A DNA stretch of 64,000 nucleotides from Neolentinus lepideus HHB14362 ss-1 (Eukaryota > Basidiomycota > Agaricomycetes > Gloeophyllales > Gloeophyllaceae). The notes beneath the pieces are model-generated. The model saw only the letters and a list, made by a program, of their open reading frames with translations, made no database searches and had not been told where the DNA came from. Below, piece by piece: positions 45,777 through 58,778 of this stretch (its first letter is position 1; each line of letters starts with the position of its first letter). The stretch covers positions 43,295 to 107,294 of the forward strand of contig KV425645.1 of the NCBI GenBank assembly GCA_001632425.1. Reading direction: 5' to 3'. The translations under genes and the position numbers were made by a program.

Positions 45777-46668
45777 TTATGGGGACTTTGGAGATCGAGA
45801 TCTACTGTCCCTAATATCATCTCGACTGTAACTTCTGCGTCCTCGGCTGTATGATCTAGTCCTACTCCTACTTCTGGAGTATCTCGAATAGGAAGAGTAT
45901 GAGATGGAGCGAGAACGGGAGCGGGAGTAAGGCGACCGAGTCCTCGAACGACTGGAGCGAACAGAGTAGCTAGGCGACCTGGTCCGGCGACGGCCACGGT
46001 TGTAGCTGGGAGATCTCCTTCTGGGAGGGAAACGATCTCTAGCGCGGACCGGAGACCGAGAGCGCGAGCGTGACAGGGGGCGGTAGGTATCTCTCATCGG
46101 AGGCGGTCCTCTCCGTCCGTATGCAGGTCTGTAGGTATCATCACGCCGCCCAAAGCCGCCACGTCCGCCGCCGAATCTGCGACCGGGGGGTGACAGCGAA
46201 CGAGAGGGCGAACGAGAGGGCGAACGCGGTCGATCACGACCATTGCGGATGCGAGGGCGCGAGGGCGAAGGCGAGCGGATAGGGAGGTCGGAAAGTTCAG
46301 CTTTTATGATGGAGCCATCAATCTGACCTCCGTCCATATGCGACGATGCTTGGTGTGCTGCCTTGGGGTCTGCGAATTCAAGCGCGGCTTTTCCTCTGTT
46401 CTGTCCGGCTATGTTGCATGAGCGTTCAGGGTAATGAATTGCAACCAGGGCTCCACTCACATTTGCCAAACAGCGGTAAATCGACCTTCGTAATCTCTCC
46501 ATAGAACCCAAAGATAGTTTTAAGATGAGCCTCCACCACGTTTCGTGTCAGATTAGTGACGACGACAACACGGGCATGGAGCTTGTCCTGGCTAGCACCA
46601 CCGTCCATATCAACATCAGCTTCTCCCAGCGGATGGGGCGAGGTCGAGCGACCTCGCGGCGAAGGCAT
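45777..46668 (-). CDS. RNPS1: RNPS1-like SR protein (RRM plus RS domain)
   Basis: RNA-binding protein related to RNPS1, an exon-junction-complex-associated splicing factor. From 46668: a short SP-rich start (MPSPRGRSTSPHPLGEAD), then one RRM (RVVVVTNLTRNVVEAHLKTI, FGFYGEITKVDLPLFGKS, intron about 46409-46461, GKAALEFADPKAAHQASSHM, DGGQIDGSIIKAELSD). NLTRNV and MDGGQIDG are the RNPS1-type RRM hallmarks. The C-terminal half is an extended RS domain of SR/RS/SP dipeptides interrupted by a Gly/Arg stretch (GRRFGGGRGGFGRRDD), ending SRSPKSP. It would act in nuclear mRNA processing. Expected SRPK phosphorylation is family knowledge. Confidence 0.9.
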
Positions 46669-46969
46669 CTTGCTGGATACTAGGGCAGTTCCTTGGCTTT
46701 CGCCTGTCAGTGCTCGAGGATGGAGAGGTTGCGTGACAGAACGTCACCGTAACAGCATACAAGTTCCGGAAGAAATTCGGTCGTAAGTTAGCGGGAGGTA
46801 AATATAATCCATAAATTACCTGACCTGTTTTTTTTTCGCGAACGTTACTCAGCTCTCATATAGTGCTCGAATGTGCGGTCATATAGTATGATATGTATCA
46901 TAAGCAGCGTGATATTACAATGTTCCCCAGATCAGGGCTTACTTCAAGCCAGCCATGACGGCGTCCTCC
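46669..46969. other. Intergenic spacer
   Basis: About 300 bases upstream of RNPS1 and downstream of the zinc-finger gene. It contains a T8 tract at 46830. No gene recognised. Confidence 0.4.
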
Positions 46970-48807
46970 CTACATATATTCAAGCTTCATCCATCTCCTG
47001 CCGTCCGCAATGGGATCCTTGGCCTTCGCCTTCCTGCGCCTGCATTTCTCCTTAATACCTGACATAGGAGGCACACCATGTGCTTTCGTCATGTGTCTCT
47101 TCAGAGTGTCCTGCCGCGAGTACGACTTCGATTCGTCGGCGGAGCACAGGTTGCAAGTGAACGCCTTGAAATCGACCGCGTGCCTCGATTCGTGGCGCTT
47201 GCACTCATTCTTGCGTAGGAAACGTTGGCCACTACACAAATTAAAACCGGACGTTCAGATGTACTTGCAAACCTGACTGTCCGCACATGAAAAACAGTTA
47301 CTCACCAATGGCCACATTCGTACGGCCTGTGATCGACATGCGAGCCGACGTGAGTAACGATATGGTCGCGCCTCTTGTTTCTCTGATTGCAGCCCTTGAT
47401 GTAGCATCGGTAGTCCTCCAGAAGCTCACCTCTGTCGGACAGCTTGCCAACGAATGGGAAGAACCAGGTATTGTCGATTTCCTGGCCGGGATGGCGGAGC
47501 TTGTATCGTTCAACCTTGTCACGCAGAGCTTCGACGTCCACGCCCAGATGGGCGTTCAACATGGGACTTTCCGGGTGACAAAACTGGATTTGCCGATTGA
47601 TGTTTGGGCTAAAGTCGCCAAGGGGTGCTCTGTACTGCACGACTTTGTTCAGGTCAGGGTCCGGAGGGGGAGGGAGAATCCACTGCTGCATAGGCGGGTT
47701 CATGATCGTCGGTTTCGCTTCGTCCACATTAAAGGACTGCAACGTCGCTGGACGTTGTAATAGAGCAGGATCTAACGCGAGAGGAGGAGACCCAGAGCAT
47801 AAAGTTATTGCAGCAGCCGCTTCTTCCGCTATCGCTTCCAGCTTGACCAAGCTCTCAGCCAGCAAATCGTGTACGGACTGCGTTATCACTAGGGACTCTT
47901 CAATAGACTGAACGGAGTGAGGCGAGATGGGAGGAGGGATCCCCTTAGTGCTGGCAGAAGGCACAAGCGCGCTATCAGTGATGAAGTCCTCTCCAAGCCG
48001 TTCCGGCTCTTCGTCCATGGACACATCCGGTTCAATTAGCACTGGTCCCGTGACATCAACAGGATTGACACAGGCAGGGGGTTCTTCATCCACGACGAGG
48101 TTCCGCATGTTTATATCTGGGAAAAGCCCGATTGGAGGTTCATTGTATAGCATGTTGCGCCCATCGTTTTCGACATTTGCTGGTCCATCCCACGTAGACA
48201 TCTGAACATCTTCCATGTTACCTACATCATGGAGATGTGTTTGGAAAGCCGCTGGAGGCAGCGACGTATCACGAGCAGAGTTATATCTCGGCGAACTAGG
48301 CGTCCAAGGGGTACCACAGACTTGCGGCGAGAGGCGAAGCGGCACGAAGCGACAAGGAGGGAAAGTGCCTGCCATCGGGAAGTCATCCAGACCGGATCGC
48401 TCCCCAGGGGAAGTATAGGTGCCTATCTTACTATCTTTGTGCTCAAGGAATTGCCCAGCGTCCATAGGTTTAAGGGAAGAAAATAGACCGTCGAGTAGTA
48501 TCCCAAGTCCAGCAAGGCCAGGTTGAATTGAGAGAGCGTGTCGGGAAACACTGCTACCGGTCGCGTTGGACTGAAAATCATCCACTGAAGCCAGGGTGCT
48601 AAGCTCGGAGGAGAAGCTCTTTGGGTATCGAGACAATGAAGGAGAGAGTAGACTGCATGTAAAACGAGCGTCGGAATTAGTAGTTGTTCTGTAAGATAGT
48701 TTCTCTTCGTAGGTGCAGATGTCCATGTCTGAGGGAGACTTGGCCTGGTAGTGACGCATAGGACTGTGGAATGTGTCGTTCGAACCGTCATAAATAAAAG
48801 TGTCCAT
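46970..48807 (-). CDS. C2H2 zinc-finger protein, probable transcription factor
   Basis: Large disordered N-terminal region starting MDTFIYDGSNDTFHSPMRHY, followed by C-terminal zinc fingers. Fingers visible: CYIKGCNQRNKRRDHIVTHVGSH-type (Cys/Cys/His/His), YECGHCGQRFLRKNECKRHESRH after an intron (about 47237-47307), and FTCNLC … YSRQDTLKRHMTKAH. The tail is basic (KEKCRRRKAKAKDP), probably a nuclear localisation signal, and the protein ends GRRWMKLEYM. An earlier in-frame start at 48870 is TTG, so the ATG at 48807 is preferred. A helix SVHDLLAESLVKLEAIAEEA precedes the fingers. I cannot name an orthologue. It starts 250 bases from DPH1 on the opposite strand. Confidence 0.8.
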
Positions 48808-49057
48808 ATTGACAAAAGAAATAAAGGTCGTAAAGTCGTGAAGAAGGAGCGAACCGTCGCCGAACGACAAAGCGAGGGGCTTAGGACTAGATTATGATAC
48901 AAGACGAAGGCAAAGAAAGGTGTGTTCAGCGACGGACGCCGACGGTAGACTCGCAGCATTACGTCGTGTTGTTTGGCTTACTTTGTTGATGACTGACTGC
49001 CTAATCGAGAACTCACCGACCGCCATTTTCTCGACCAATCTTTGTCCTTCACTGTTG

Positions 49058-50900
49058 ATGGCATCCGAGGTCTCGAAATCCAAGGCTCCTGCCAACGTAT
49101 CCAAGCCTCGAAAGCGATTCATAGGCAGCAAAACCAACGGACCTTCCAAGTCATCATCCTTCGTCGCGAACCAGATCCCCCAGGACATCCTGTCCGATGT
49201 GCACCTGAATCATGCCATCAAGCAGCTGCCATCCAACTACTCCTTTGAGATTCACAAGACGATCCACCACATTCGGAAGAATAATGCGAAGATGGTCGCT
49301 TTGCAGATGCCTGAGGGTCTCCTCATGTTCGCTTGTACCATTGCCGATATAATTGAGCGGTGCGCAGGTGATAGATTCACTCGTTAGCGTCTATAACGAG
49401 ACTCACGTTCCCCAAGGTTCGCCGATGCGCTTACCGTGATTATGGGGGATGTGACGTACGGCGCTTGCTGTATTGATGACTACACCGCGGTCGCTCTAGG
49501 GTGTGATATGCTCATTCATTATGGTCACAGTTGTCTCGGTTAGCTGCCTGTGTCGTTCTTTCTCCGCTTTCTATTGACGCCTTTTCTCAGTCCCAATTGA
49601 TCAAACAACAATTAAGACGCTCTATGTGTTCGTGGAGATTGCCATCGATTCCGCCCACTTGGAACGAACAATAAGGCTAAACTTCCCTGATGAGCGGAAT
49701 CGTTTCTACGAGACAATTTTGAATGACTCGACATCGAACGCGGGTATTGGTGCCGGTTCAGTTCTAGGGTCAACGCGTCACTTGCGCATAGTGGGCCCGA
49801 ATAGCAATCATGACCCAGATTCGCCGTTTGAGTCAGCTGGTTTCGGCGTCTCGAGTGACGTCTCTTCCTCGAATCCTACACGCATTGCTTTGGTCTCCAC
49901 CATCCAATTCGTAGCAGCGCTGCAGCGATTAAAGGACGACCTGTCTTCGAGTTGGTATCAGCGGCACTCCGAAGCTTCACAGGTCTCTGCCGAACTTGGC
50001 GACACGTCTGCTATTGTGGAGTCCAGCAAGTCTCCGCTGCAACTATATGAGTCAGTTGAAAGCAAGATATGGAAAGGGAATTATGAGGCTATGATCCCAA
50101 GATCCAAACCTCTATCCCCCGGAGAGATCCTGGGTTGCACCGCCCCGACTTTGGGCGATGTTGATGCTCTGTTGTCAGTCTTCTGGGACTACTGCCTCTG
50201 TTCCAGAGGCTAATCACCACTCTTTAGATATCTGGGTGATGGACGGTTCCACCTGGAGTCCGTCATGATTGCAAACCCGAGCGTCCCTGCTTTCCGGTAC
50301 GATCCGTACTCGAAGAAGTTGACGCGGGAATACTATGACCATAGGGAAATGCACTCTGTCCGAGACCAGGCTATAACGACTGCGAGGAAGTCGATCGAAG
50401 CACTTTCCCAGCCAATGACAAATGGTAAAGAAGTTACCAATGAATCTACTACGCAGGAGTACCCCGTTTGGGGTGTCATTCTCGGTACCCTCGGGAGACA
50501 GGGTAGTTTCAAGCAGCTACAGGTGTCCATCACGATGTTCTCCGTGCTTATGTAAGAGCTAACGCTTTCCTGCGTTCTCCAGGCAATCACACGGCAACTT
50601 CACTACAGTCGTACACCAATACCCTCTGTTCCCATCCTTTTATCGGAGCTGTCTCCAGCCAAACTCTCACTGTTCAACCCTCATATTTCCACTTTCGTCC
50701 AGACGTCATGTCCACGACTGTCGATCGATTGGGGTTACGCATTTGACCGACCGCTGCTCAGTCCGTACGAGGCTGCTGTTGCTGTTGAGAGGGCACCTGG
50801 GTGGTTGGAGAAAGGGAACTCCAACGGAGTGTATCCGATGGATTTCTATGCTGCGGGTAGCCCGTGGGCTATATCTAGGATCAAAGGCGTGTTTGATTAA
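49058..50900 (+). CDS. DPH1: Diphthamide biosynthesis protein 1
   Basis: With Dph2, transfers a 3-amino-3-carboxypropyl group from SAM to the target His of elongation factor 2, using a non-canonical radical-SAM [4Fe-4S] cluster. The start is [20 protein letters not shown], chosen because it directly precedes the conserved segment; an upstream ATG at 48920 would add about 46 unlikely residues. Conserved blocks: [37 protein letters not shown] and the three cluster Cys: [26 protein letters not shown] and [13 protein letters not shown]. Introns are at about 49361-49414, 49541-49590, 50178-50226, 50523-50581 and one near 50610. Ser-rich insert near 49820-50020. The end is [10 protein letters not shown]. 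Confidence 0.93.
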
Positions 50901-51135
50901 AATGTATGATGCGATGTACATCGTGTATCTGTAGCATTATTTGTTGCTTCGTTCATTACGTGTATGTATACCGTCTTACGCGCTCTGTTCGATTCGGGTT
51001 ATGGACTCTGGTTGTCACGTGTGCCCTGTGGAATCCAGCGCGTACCGCGATGCACGCGAGCTGACTTGTTCTCCGAACTACATACGCTTCTCACTCGACC
51101 TTACCACTGCTTCGGTGCAGCCTCACGCCTCCTTC

Positions 51136-54100
51136 ATGTCGGTCGAGACGTCAGGCGTCCTGCGAGGGATGCAGCAAGAGAGCGGACATGTAACACAACC
51201 GCAGGACTCGATCACTCTGGGGCAACTGAAGAGCATGGTAGCTTCGGCGCCGAAGCCTAAGGTGCTGTCCCCCACGCTGTTGCTGTCTAATTAGGGCTAT
51301 CTTAATGAACGGTATATAGCAATCATACTATGACTTTCGTTATGATGATGAGGATACTGTGTTAAATGAGATCGAAGAATTCTACTCGTATATTGAGGTC
51401 GCCCAGGTGGAGGGGAATCTCAAGGCTTGGGAGGGATCCTTTGACGGAGGTACGTATGTAAATACGCTATGTTGAGGACTACTTCGTTATTGTACACAAA
51501 TGCAGAGTGGGTCAAGGCCCAGCCATCGAAGCGGAAGACTCATGTACAGGTTCTTCTGGAATGTTTGGAGCACAAAGATGCTGTTATCCGCTTTACGAAC
51601 GCCCGGCGACTACTGTATGTCATGCAAGGTGTGTTCTGTTACTCGAGACTTATCCCAGACGTGCCGTTTAATCTGCGTTTCAGGTTCATTCGCTGAAACG
51701 ACCTCGCCTGAGCACCAGCTACACTGGATCTTCGAGAACTGCAAATTAGTACGGGCTGCCAACGGACTTAGCTCAATTGTAGAGGCCCTCAAGATCGCAA
51801 GTGCCAAACATGATCTGTTATTGTGAGATCTCTCCCCCCAATGGTCCTGGAGGGTCCGCGTTCATGGGCTCTGAATCTAGCAACATGACCGATGTTGATA
51901 CCGCACACTTCGGCATCACCCCTGTTGAGAAGGCTGACTTCTTGGAGGAGGTTATCACCGAGATTTCCGTCTATCTGGGCATGCTTTATCATCTCATCGA
52001 GGTGTGCAAAGGTCACGACGACTTTGCGGATGAAATGAGTGAGTGGTAACTTTTTTTGAATACTAATGCGAAGCTTAACACGCTCAGTGAGCCTGGATCC
52101 TCCGCTCCCGGTATACCTCATGAACGTTATTTCCAGTCTGAAGGACAGGATAAGCAAAGGATACCCTGTTAAAAAGGTTGGCGGAGCCCTCCTTATGTGA
52201 TCCTTGTGTTGACCACGTCATAGTTACTTTTAGTTATGTGGAAAACTATCCTGTGTTGTTTCGGTGGTATTCGCGAACTCGCGAGAGTCAAGAAACTTTC
52301 CCGCGAGTTGTCTGGTTTACCTTCTGTTCCCGATGAAGGTAAACCATTTCCTCCTATTTACCGATCGAATTATTCTGATGCAAAATACACTACATGCAGC
52401 GTTACCCATCAAGGCGACGCCGCTTGATATTGAGGCTTTCCATCAGGAGACGTCGGTGAAATATCCCACATTCATGGCTCATGAAGACCCGCTTCCTGTC
52501 CCTAATCAGCCAGTACCAACGCCTAAGCTAGCTGAAGCCTATTCACCCATTCCTGTCCGGCATCATTATCATCATGACGACGAATCTCATCATATATCTC
52601 ATGGACCTCACCCCTTCACTCAGCAGCAACCACCTGGCACAGGATTCCGCACCATCCCACAGTCCGCAACGCCTGCACCGTCACCTCCACCATCACCGAA
52701 ACCGAAGAAGCAGCAATACCAGACAGATCAGAACCGGCCCTTCCTATTCCCATTCTCTCGTGGCAGTATGAGATATAGGAATCACCGTCTTGTTCCCTTC
52801 GCCATTGAAGAAGCGGATAAGCTGTATCACAAGCACATGTACGTCAGCTTGGCACTTTGGCAGATGTGGCGGACGAGAGAGGACTGCATGACAGCAGAGA
52901 GCGGCCTCGAACACATGCCAGGGTCAGAGCTGTTCCCGGATTCTACTCGAGCAGAAACAGATGACGACGTATGCCTTTTCTCCGTTTGTAATGTCAACTG
53001 AAATTGACGACAGTCAGGATGAGCTGGTGGAGCCACTGACAGATGTGGCCTTACTCGATCAAAGAATTGCGGAAGCAGAACAGGCAATAAAGCAAGCTGA
53101 TAATAGTACAGCGAAGCGGAAAGCTAAGGAAAGGAAGGAAGATTTGACCCGTCTCAAGCGCGTCGAACAGATATACGTATGCTCCCATGCAGTATGTATT
53201 TTGTGACATATTCTCATATTAGTTCGCGTCTCTAGGCTGCTGGTTTACCTGTTCTATCTGGATGGGTCCTGGTTTTATTGAAGCTTCTACTCGCGACAGT
53301 CTCTGCAGCGACAGGTACTCAACCACCTCCCTCAGCTGCTTCCGCTAGTTTCCCGCCCGGTGTATCTCCTCGTGAGTTTGCCCTTTTTACAGGATGATCT
53401 TTTGGTGCTTAAGTCACGTCCAAAGCTCTAGAACAGCCTCCTCCCCCTCCACCAAGCTTTGAGGAAACGGATGTCCTGCGCCACCGTGAAATCACATCTA
53501 AAGCTGTTTCTGCCATCTTATTACTGACGATGAAATGGTTCAAAGTATCTCGTGAGTGGTGCAGTGACGCGAGAGGTGGATCTATACATTAACATTTGGC
53601 AGATGTGATGAAATTTCACCACCTTGGTCAACTACTCTTGGATACGAATTGCCTGTTGCTTATCTTGAAGATGTTTGGTTTGCAGGAAGTCGCGGTCTCC
53701 GTCGTCTCGAAGGCTGACTTACCCGAATCTAAGTAAGACTGGCAATTATAATTTTTTTTTTGTTCTGACGAAGGCGTAGTTTCTTCCGCTATTGCTATAC
53801 AACGTTTTCGCGTAACCCCCAGCCGAACTATTCCAAGGACGAGCCAAAGAAACCGTATGTTCGCAAAGTCACGCAAGCAGGGCAGAGTCAGGAAGAGGAG
53901 GTGGAATACATCACTGAGTTCTCATGGCGCAACTTTTTTTCGACCATCAACTTTGCGAGAATAATGCAGAAACTATCCAAGCATCGATCACATCGCATAT
54001 GGATGCTCGTACAATACAAGAGCTCGGTAAGTCCCGTACATAAAACTCAGTTCGCATTTTCTCTCAGCTTTCGTCAAGGCTGTCCTAAAGCGAGTCTTGA

Positions 54101-55303
54101 AAGTAAACCACAAGATGCTACAGCTCCATATCCTGAAGCTCATTAAGAGTCAAGTGCCATTCTGTGGTAGGAAATGGCGGCAATGTAAGATTACACCGTG
54201 GCTCACATGAGTCTGCGCTGATCCTCCTTCAGCGAATATGAAAGTCATCACATCGATATATCTCAATTGCAGGCCGGATTTACGAGATGAATGGCTGACT
54301 GGCACGGAAGTAGATGATGTTGCTGATGCACAGGTGAGTGAAGTGTAAACCTTGGTGGCGACAGAGTGATAGTCATTCATGTAGGCCCAGGAACAAGCTC
54401 TGCGCCATCTGGTCAAATTCTGTAAGGCTGTTCAAACCTGGTTCCATTCGTCTAATGATTTGTACGCATGTTCTAAGACAATAGCAAACGATATGGGTCC
54501 TCAGCTGCTCACCAAGCCCAAACTCACAAGAGATCGGTTAGTATGTCCCATCATTTGGAGGGACTAGACCCAGGATATCAGCTATCCGGGATGGTTCGAC
54601 CCGTCGGGACGCCTAACGTTGTGGAAGCGGATGTCTTCCCGCCTGTCCGTGCTCAAGCCCCAGATCCTTCGATATTCTTGCCATACATCCCAGAAGATAT
54701 CGCATTCGAAGAAGAATATGAAGAATATTTATCCGACTTGGGCTGGTTAGACTCGGCTGCAGGGGGTACAGGTGACGCCCCGCTTTTCGGTGGAACATCG
54801 GCCTGGCATAGACTTCCCGAGTTCGTGTCAGAAATAGCGGATGGAATCAGTGACAGCGAGAGTATCGTTTCCATTGGTGAGCTCGGAGACGAAGCGCGAT
54901 TGGATGTCGGGCGAGATAGTGATATCCCAGATGAGAATGTCAATAACTGGGAGGTGAGATGTTTTCGATTTCCGGCTATGGTTACCCATGATTGAACCGT
55001 TTCAATCTAGCATATGAGTCCCAAGACGATGGCCGCTTTGCCAAAGTCTCCAGCAGGGCCTCGCCGATCGAACTCGGGAGGAGGGCTTCGGCCCATACTG
55101 CCTTTCAGCCTTGATGATAACAGTGCGATTGATCTCGATACCGAAGATGACGAGCAGATGGGACCGATGCCTCGTGAGCAGTCTGGGCCTTTCGGTGCGG
55201 GAGGAGGAGTGGATGAAGTGGAGTATGCTTATGGGTAAGTCTTCTCTGGCATTTGCGGGGAACCTTGAGATCAGTGACGTGCGTTGCAACTTTCAGTGTC
55301 TGA
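51136..55303 (+). CDS. FAR11: STRIPAK complex subunit Far11 / STRIP
   Basis: Scaffold subunit of the striatin-interacting phosphatase and kinase complex, which in fungi controls cell fusion and sexual development. The start is MSVETSGVLRGMQQESG. The N1221 domain follows: YDDEDTVLNEIEEFYSYIEV, KAWEGSFDGEWVKAQPSKRK, VLLECLEHKDAVIRFTNARR and CKLVRAANGLSSIVEALKIA. Later come IEAFHQETSVKYPTF, a Pro/His-rich stretch, RYRNHRLVPFAIEEADKLYH, VMKFHHLGQLLLDTNCLLLI and the DUF3402-like part WRNFFSTINFARIMQKLSKH, LKVNHKMLQLHILKLIKSQ, VKFYNSKRYGSS. The C-terminus is acidic and disordered. It has about 14 short introns. The last exon is optional: reading through gives VEYAYG and a stop at 55238, while a strong GTAAGT…TTTCAG pair adds one residue (YAYGV), ending at 55303. 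Confidence 0.9.
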
Positions 55304-56399
55304 AGCGTGAAATGGTATTCTGGATCCATGGGGACAGCATTGTTAGCCTTCGTATCTCATGACGTCTTGGTGGAATAATGAGGGAAGATGTGTAAAGCAG
55401 TGATCAATTCGGGGTACCTCCGAATTTTTGGTCCAACAGGGACCTATTAGTCCTTCGGAATACTCAGGCACAGCATGTGGCCTGTGATTACTGCGCGGAC
55501 TACCTTTTCCGTCAACCTCAGGTGAGTGGCCTCTCACGACAGGGGATACTGCCCGGACGACCGGTTCCGACAATAAGTTTTGATGGTGTCCGAATCTCTT
55601 CCATCGACGTTGATGGATAGATATCTATGGAAAGTGATATCGATGACACCAGGAACGTGTGGATGGATAGCGGCGTAAGTCAGCCGCATTCCCGGGCGTT
55701 TATGGAGAGGTTTATGACATTCCTTACACGTACATTCACGGGCGACATCATTGTTCGAGTCACCGAGGAATGTATACTGGGGCAGCTGCGGCCCAGTTGA
55801 TATGGGTTGCGCATGGATGACACGATGCACAGTTGTATAGCGGCGTATTCTCTTTGTCCTGACGTGGAAGCGTGCCGAAGGGACTGCGTGACTGGGTTAC
55901 AAACTGGTTACGTAAGCAGCAAGGTCCGGCTGGGTTGCTTGAAAGAGAAATTTGAAGGCTCAGCCAGCAACGCACCTCTTGGCCAGACGCCTCTTGGATC
56001 GACCCTCTCTCTGTCGGTCCTTCGTTGTTGCTACCACCTTCCCGGCTGCCTTCGACGACAACGGCGGCGTCGACAGAAGGGGCATCCGACTGCAAGCTAC
56101 CTAGAGTCAAGGTTTACAGCGCCGCCCGTCCTTTCTGGTTCTGACGGTGTCTTGTAGTCTGCTTTTTCTCGTTTGCTCTCAAAAGGCACGCCTTCGTTGC
56201 GCGTTCGCCATCTGCCCCACCACCTTTTCCGCCGCTACCGTTAGATTCCTCCAGAGTTAGCTTTCACGACCTATATTACGAACCCCCGCCCTCTAGTTTC
56301 GCTCTTTCTTGAAGAAGGGGCACCCCACGCGTCTTGTCGTCAGTTTCCAGGTCTCACTTGGATAACGACTCGCTCTACGGGGTTACATTCCCCTTGCCG
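55304..56399. other. Long intergenic region upstream of cyclin gene
   Basis: About 1.1 kb with only short open frames on both strands (the longest, about 100 codons, is on the minus strand at 55534-55830 and contains CTCKECHKPLHKRP). I cannot assign any of them. The part next to the cyclin (56160-56330) is C/T-rich, like a leader or promoter. A long 5' UTR would fit a regulated cyclin. Confidence 0.4.
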
Positions 56400-58778
56400 A
56401 TGCCAGTTCCCGTCTTCACCTCTTCAGTGTTCCCAGTTATCAAGCATCGTCAATCTGGCGACCGCGATCAAGCCAAGTCATCTGTTCTCGGACATCTGAA
56501 GACCTCTTTGCCCCTAGTGCCTCGGGGACCACCTCCATCTCTCGGATCGCGCGAGGAGTGGATCAATTCCCTACCATCCTGGCGACGCAATAAGTCGCGC
56601 GAGATCTGGGAGGAGACGTCTGCCGCGCGAAGTTTTGACAGAGGGTTGACGGTCGCGGATAACGCGTCTGTCATTAAAGGAGCTCACGCGGAAGCGTGTA
56701 TTCCGCCCGTGTCAGCAGATCTTAGGCCCAAGGCTGAGCCTATGAACGTGGAGCAACGTTCAATGCACGAAAGCACCACTCGAAACGGGAAGGATACCAG
56801 AGGTAGTTGGTATCGTTATGGAGAAGTTCTCCGCGTTAGGGAATTGAAGCAGGAGAGTGCTTATGAGAAGGGTGCATTCACGCCAGTATTCGAGGACATG
56901 TCCCCTGAGGCAGACACTGGGGAAGTCGACTCCAGCCCTCCCGAGCCGGTGACACCCTTCGGGGAATACGTGGACCGCGCGGTGGCGGCCGGACCTCCTG
57001 TACAGGTGTATGAATCAGTCCCGACGATACCGAATTACTACGCTCAAGAGTACCAATACACGTATTCGGCGTTCCAGTATCACCAGCAACAGGAACCCTC
57101 CAAGCAGGTGGGCGTAGCCCATCAGGTAGCTCCCTCCGTCACCGATCTCGCGGCCGCCCCTGTGGCCTCCGCTGCCTATCGGAAATTGGCCGAACCGCTG
57201 TCTGAATGGGTTGCGAGTTACGTGTGGAAAGTATGTACCACCGGCATGAGCTTACCGCTCCAGTACGTAAAGCAGGGGTACGTCTATCTACGAAATATAC
57301 TACCTTTTAATGGGCGTACTGATTCCTGCGCTAGGCCAAACCCTTTGCTGGAATACGCCAACTTACCTCCCAGTTACTTGGCTGGGTCTGTTCGTGGGAT
57401 ATTCTTGTCCACGCTCTTACAGCCTTCAGCTGTCTTCCTTGCAGTGTGGTACATACTGCAGTTACCCGCGTTCCTCGGTCCTATCGACTTCGGCCCCGAA
57501 CAAGCTCGGGAGGCTCAGTTCAGAACGGAGTTGCTGAATGATTCGCTTCAAGGTATCGACAGCGAGTCCGTAGCCAAAGCGCCTTACAAGCTGATTATAT
57601 TGGGGTGTATGCTCGCAAACAAGTGGTTGGATGACCATACATTTTCCAATAAGACTTGGTAAGTTACTGATTAATCCGTTGGATGCGTTTACATTCATGA
57701 CTAATGTAACCCCAGGCATACGATATCCAGCGTACCTATTCTGTCGTTAAACCGGCTGGAGTCACTAGCGTTACATTTCTTCGCTCATGACCTTTCCATT
57801 GAGCCCCACGCTTGGTCCAGCTGGCTTCGGCACCTGATGGAATACCACCTCTCCTTACTGGCTGCCACACCGCAGCCTATCTCTCGTCCTTCGTCGAGCC
57901 CCCATGCTATTGTCCGGAAAACACTCGAGGATCTCATGGATATCCCGACCGCTACGAACACTACTCACGATTGCGGTGAGAGTGCCTGCTCCGGCATGAC
58001 TCTAGGCCCCGTATTCCTCGGCCTCGAAGAGCGGAGGCTTGAGAAGGTACAAAGGGAAGAGGGCATACTTGATCCAGGCGTTGATGTGCTCGAAATTGAC
58101 CTCGACGAGGATGGTCCACTGAGAGAGGAGTATCTCCCTCGACGTCGTGTCAGCAGATCGGGATCCGTCCGAAGTGCAGGGTCTAGTTCTAAGAACTCAT
58201 TCAGCACTAATGGGCTGTCCAATGATGCCGATGCCATGCTCCCCCCTCCTGCCAAGTGGAGTCCCGCCGCAGACGAGCCGATTGTGCCGCAACGAAACAG
58301 GGAGAATGGCCAGTACATAGCTGTTCGGCCTCCCCTTGTATCCGCACCTGTCAATTACGTTTTGCCGCCTCCTCCCTATATTCCAGCTGGCAACGCTTTG
58401 TATCCTGGATGGTCAGGTGTGGCTTACATGCCCCCGAAACATGTAGGCGCTGCCGGCTATCCTCACGACAATGCTGGATACCCCGAGCCGTCTCACGATT
58501 GCATAGGATCCTGTCCGCATCCATCCATTCGCATGCGCTCGCATTCGTTATCTTACGATCACGCTAATTGCCAGTGCGCTATTCAGCATGCTCGGTCGCG
58601 ATCTCAAGTTCGTGCTGACTACGGTTACTCGGACGTCCGTGCATCAGCCGGACAATTCTGCATGCCCCCAAATTTCGACTACCATTGGGCGGCATCAAAC
58701 TATGCATACCCTGCTCCCTGCGCGCACCCCTTTGTGCTTCCCGCTCGGGTTGATTACCAAGCCTGGCTGCACGCATGA
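56400..58778 (+). CDS. PHO80/PCL-type cyclin
   Basis: Cyclin partner of a Pho85-like kinase, by family. The start ATG at 56400 gives MPVPVFTSSVFPVIKHRQSG; the open frame extends upstream only from a TTG. After a disordered N-terminus, the cyclin box spans the intron at about 57660-57715: SYLAGSVRGIFLSTLLQPSA, VFLAVWYILQLPAFLGP, PYKLIILGCMLANKWLDDHT, FSNKTWHTISSVPILSLNRL and ESLALHFFAHDLSIEPHAWS. The C-terminal half is disordered, Pro-rich (YVLPPPPYIPAGNALYPGW), then Cys/His-rich (HDCIGSCPHPS … HANCQCAIQHARS). Length is well above a minimal Pho80. The pairing kinase cannot be told from sequence. Confidence 0.8.

Noticed and set aside
45790..46290. Repetitive DNA over the RS region of the RNPS1-like gene
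   Set aside because: The periodic sequence is explained by Ser-Arg dipeptide coding, not by a DNA repeat family.
55534..55830. Minus-strand open frame with CTCKECHKPLHKRP as a possible zinc-binding protein
   Set aside because: It is short, has no clear start or splice context and no recognised family; kept only as a remark on the intergenic region.
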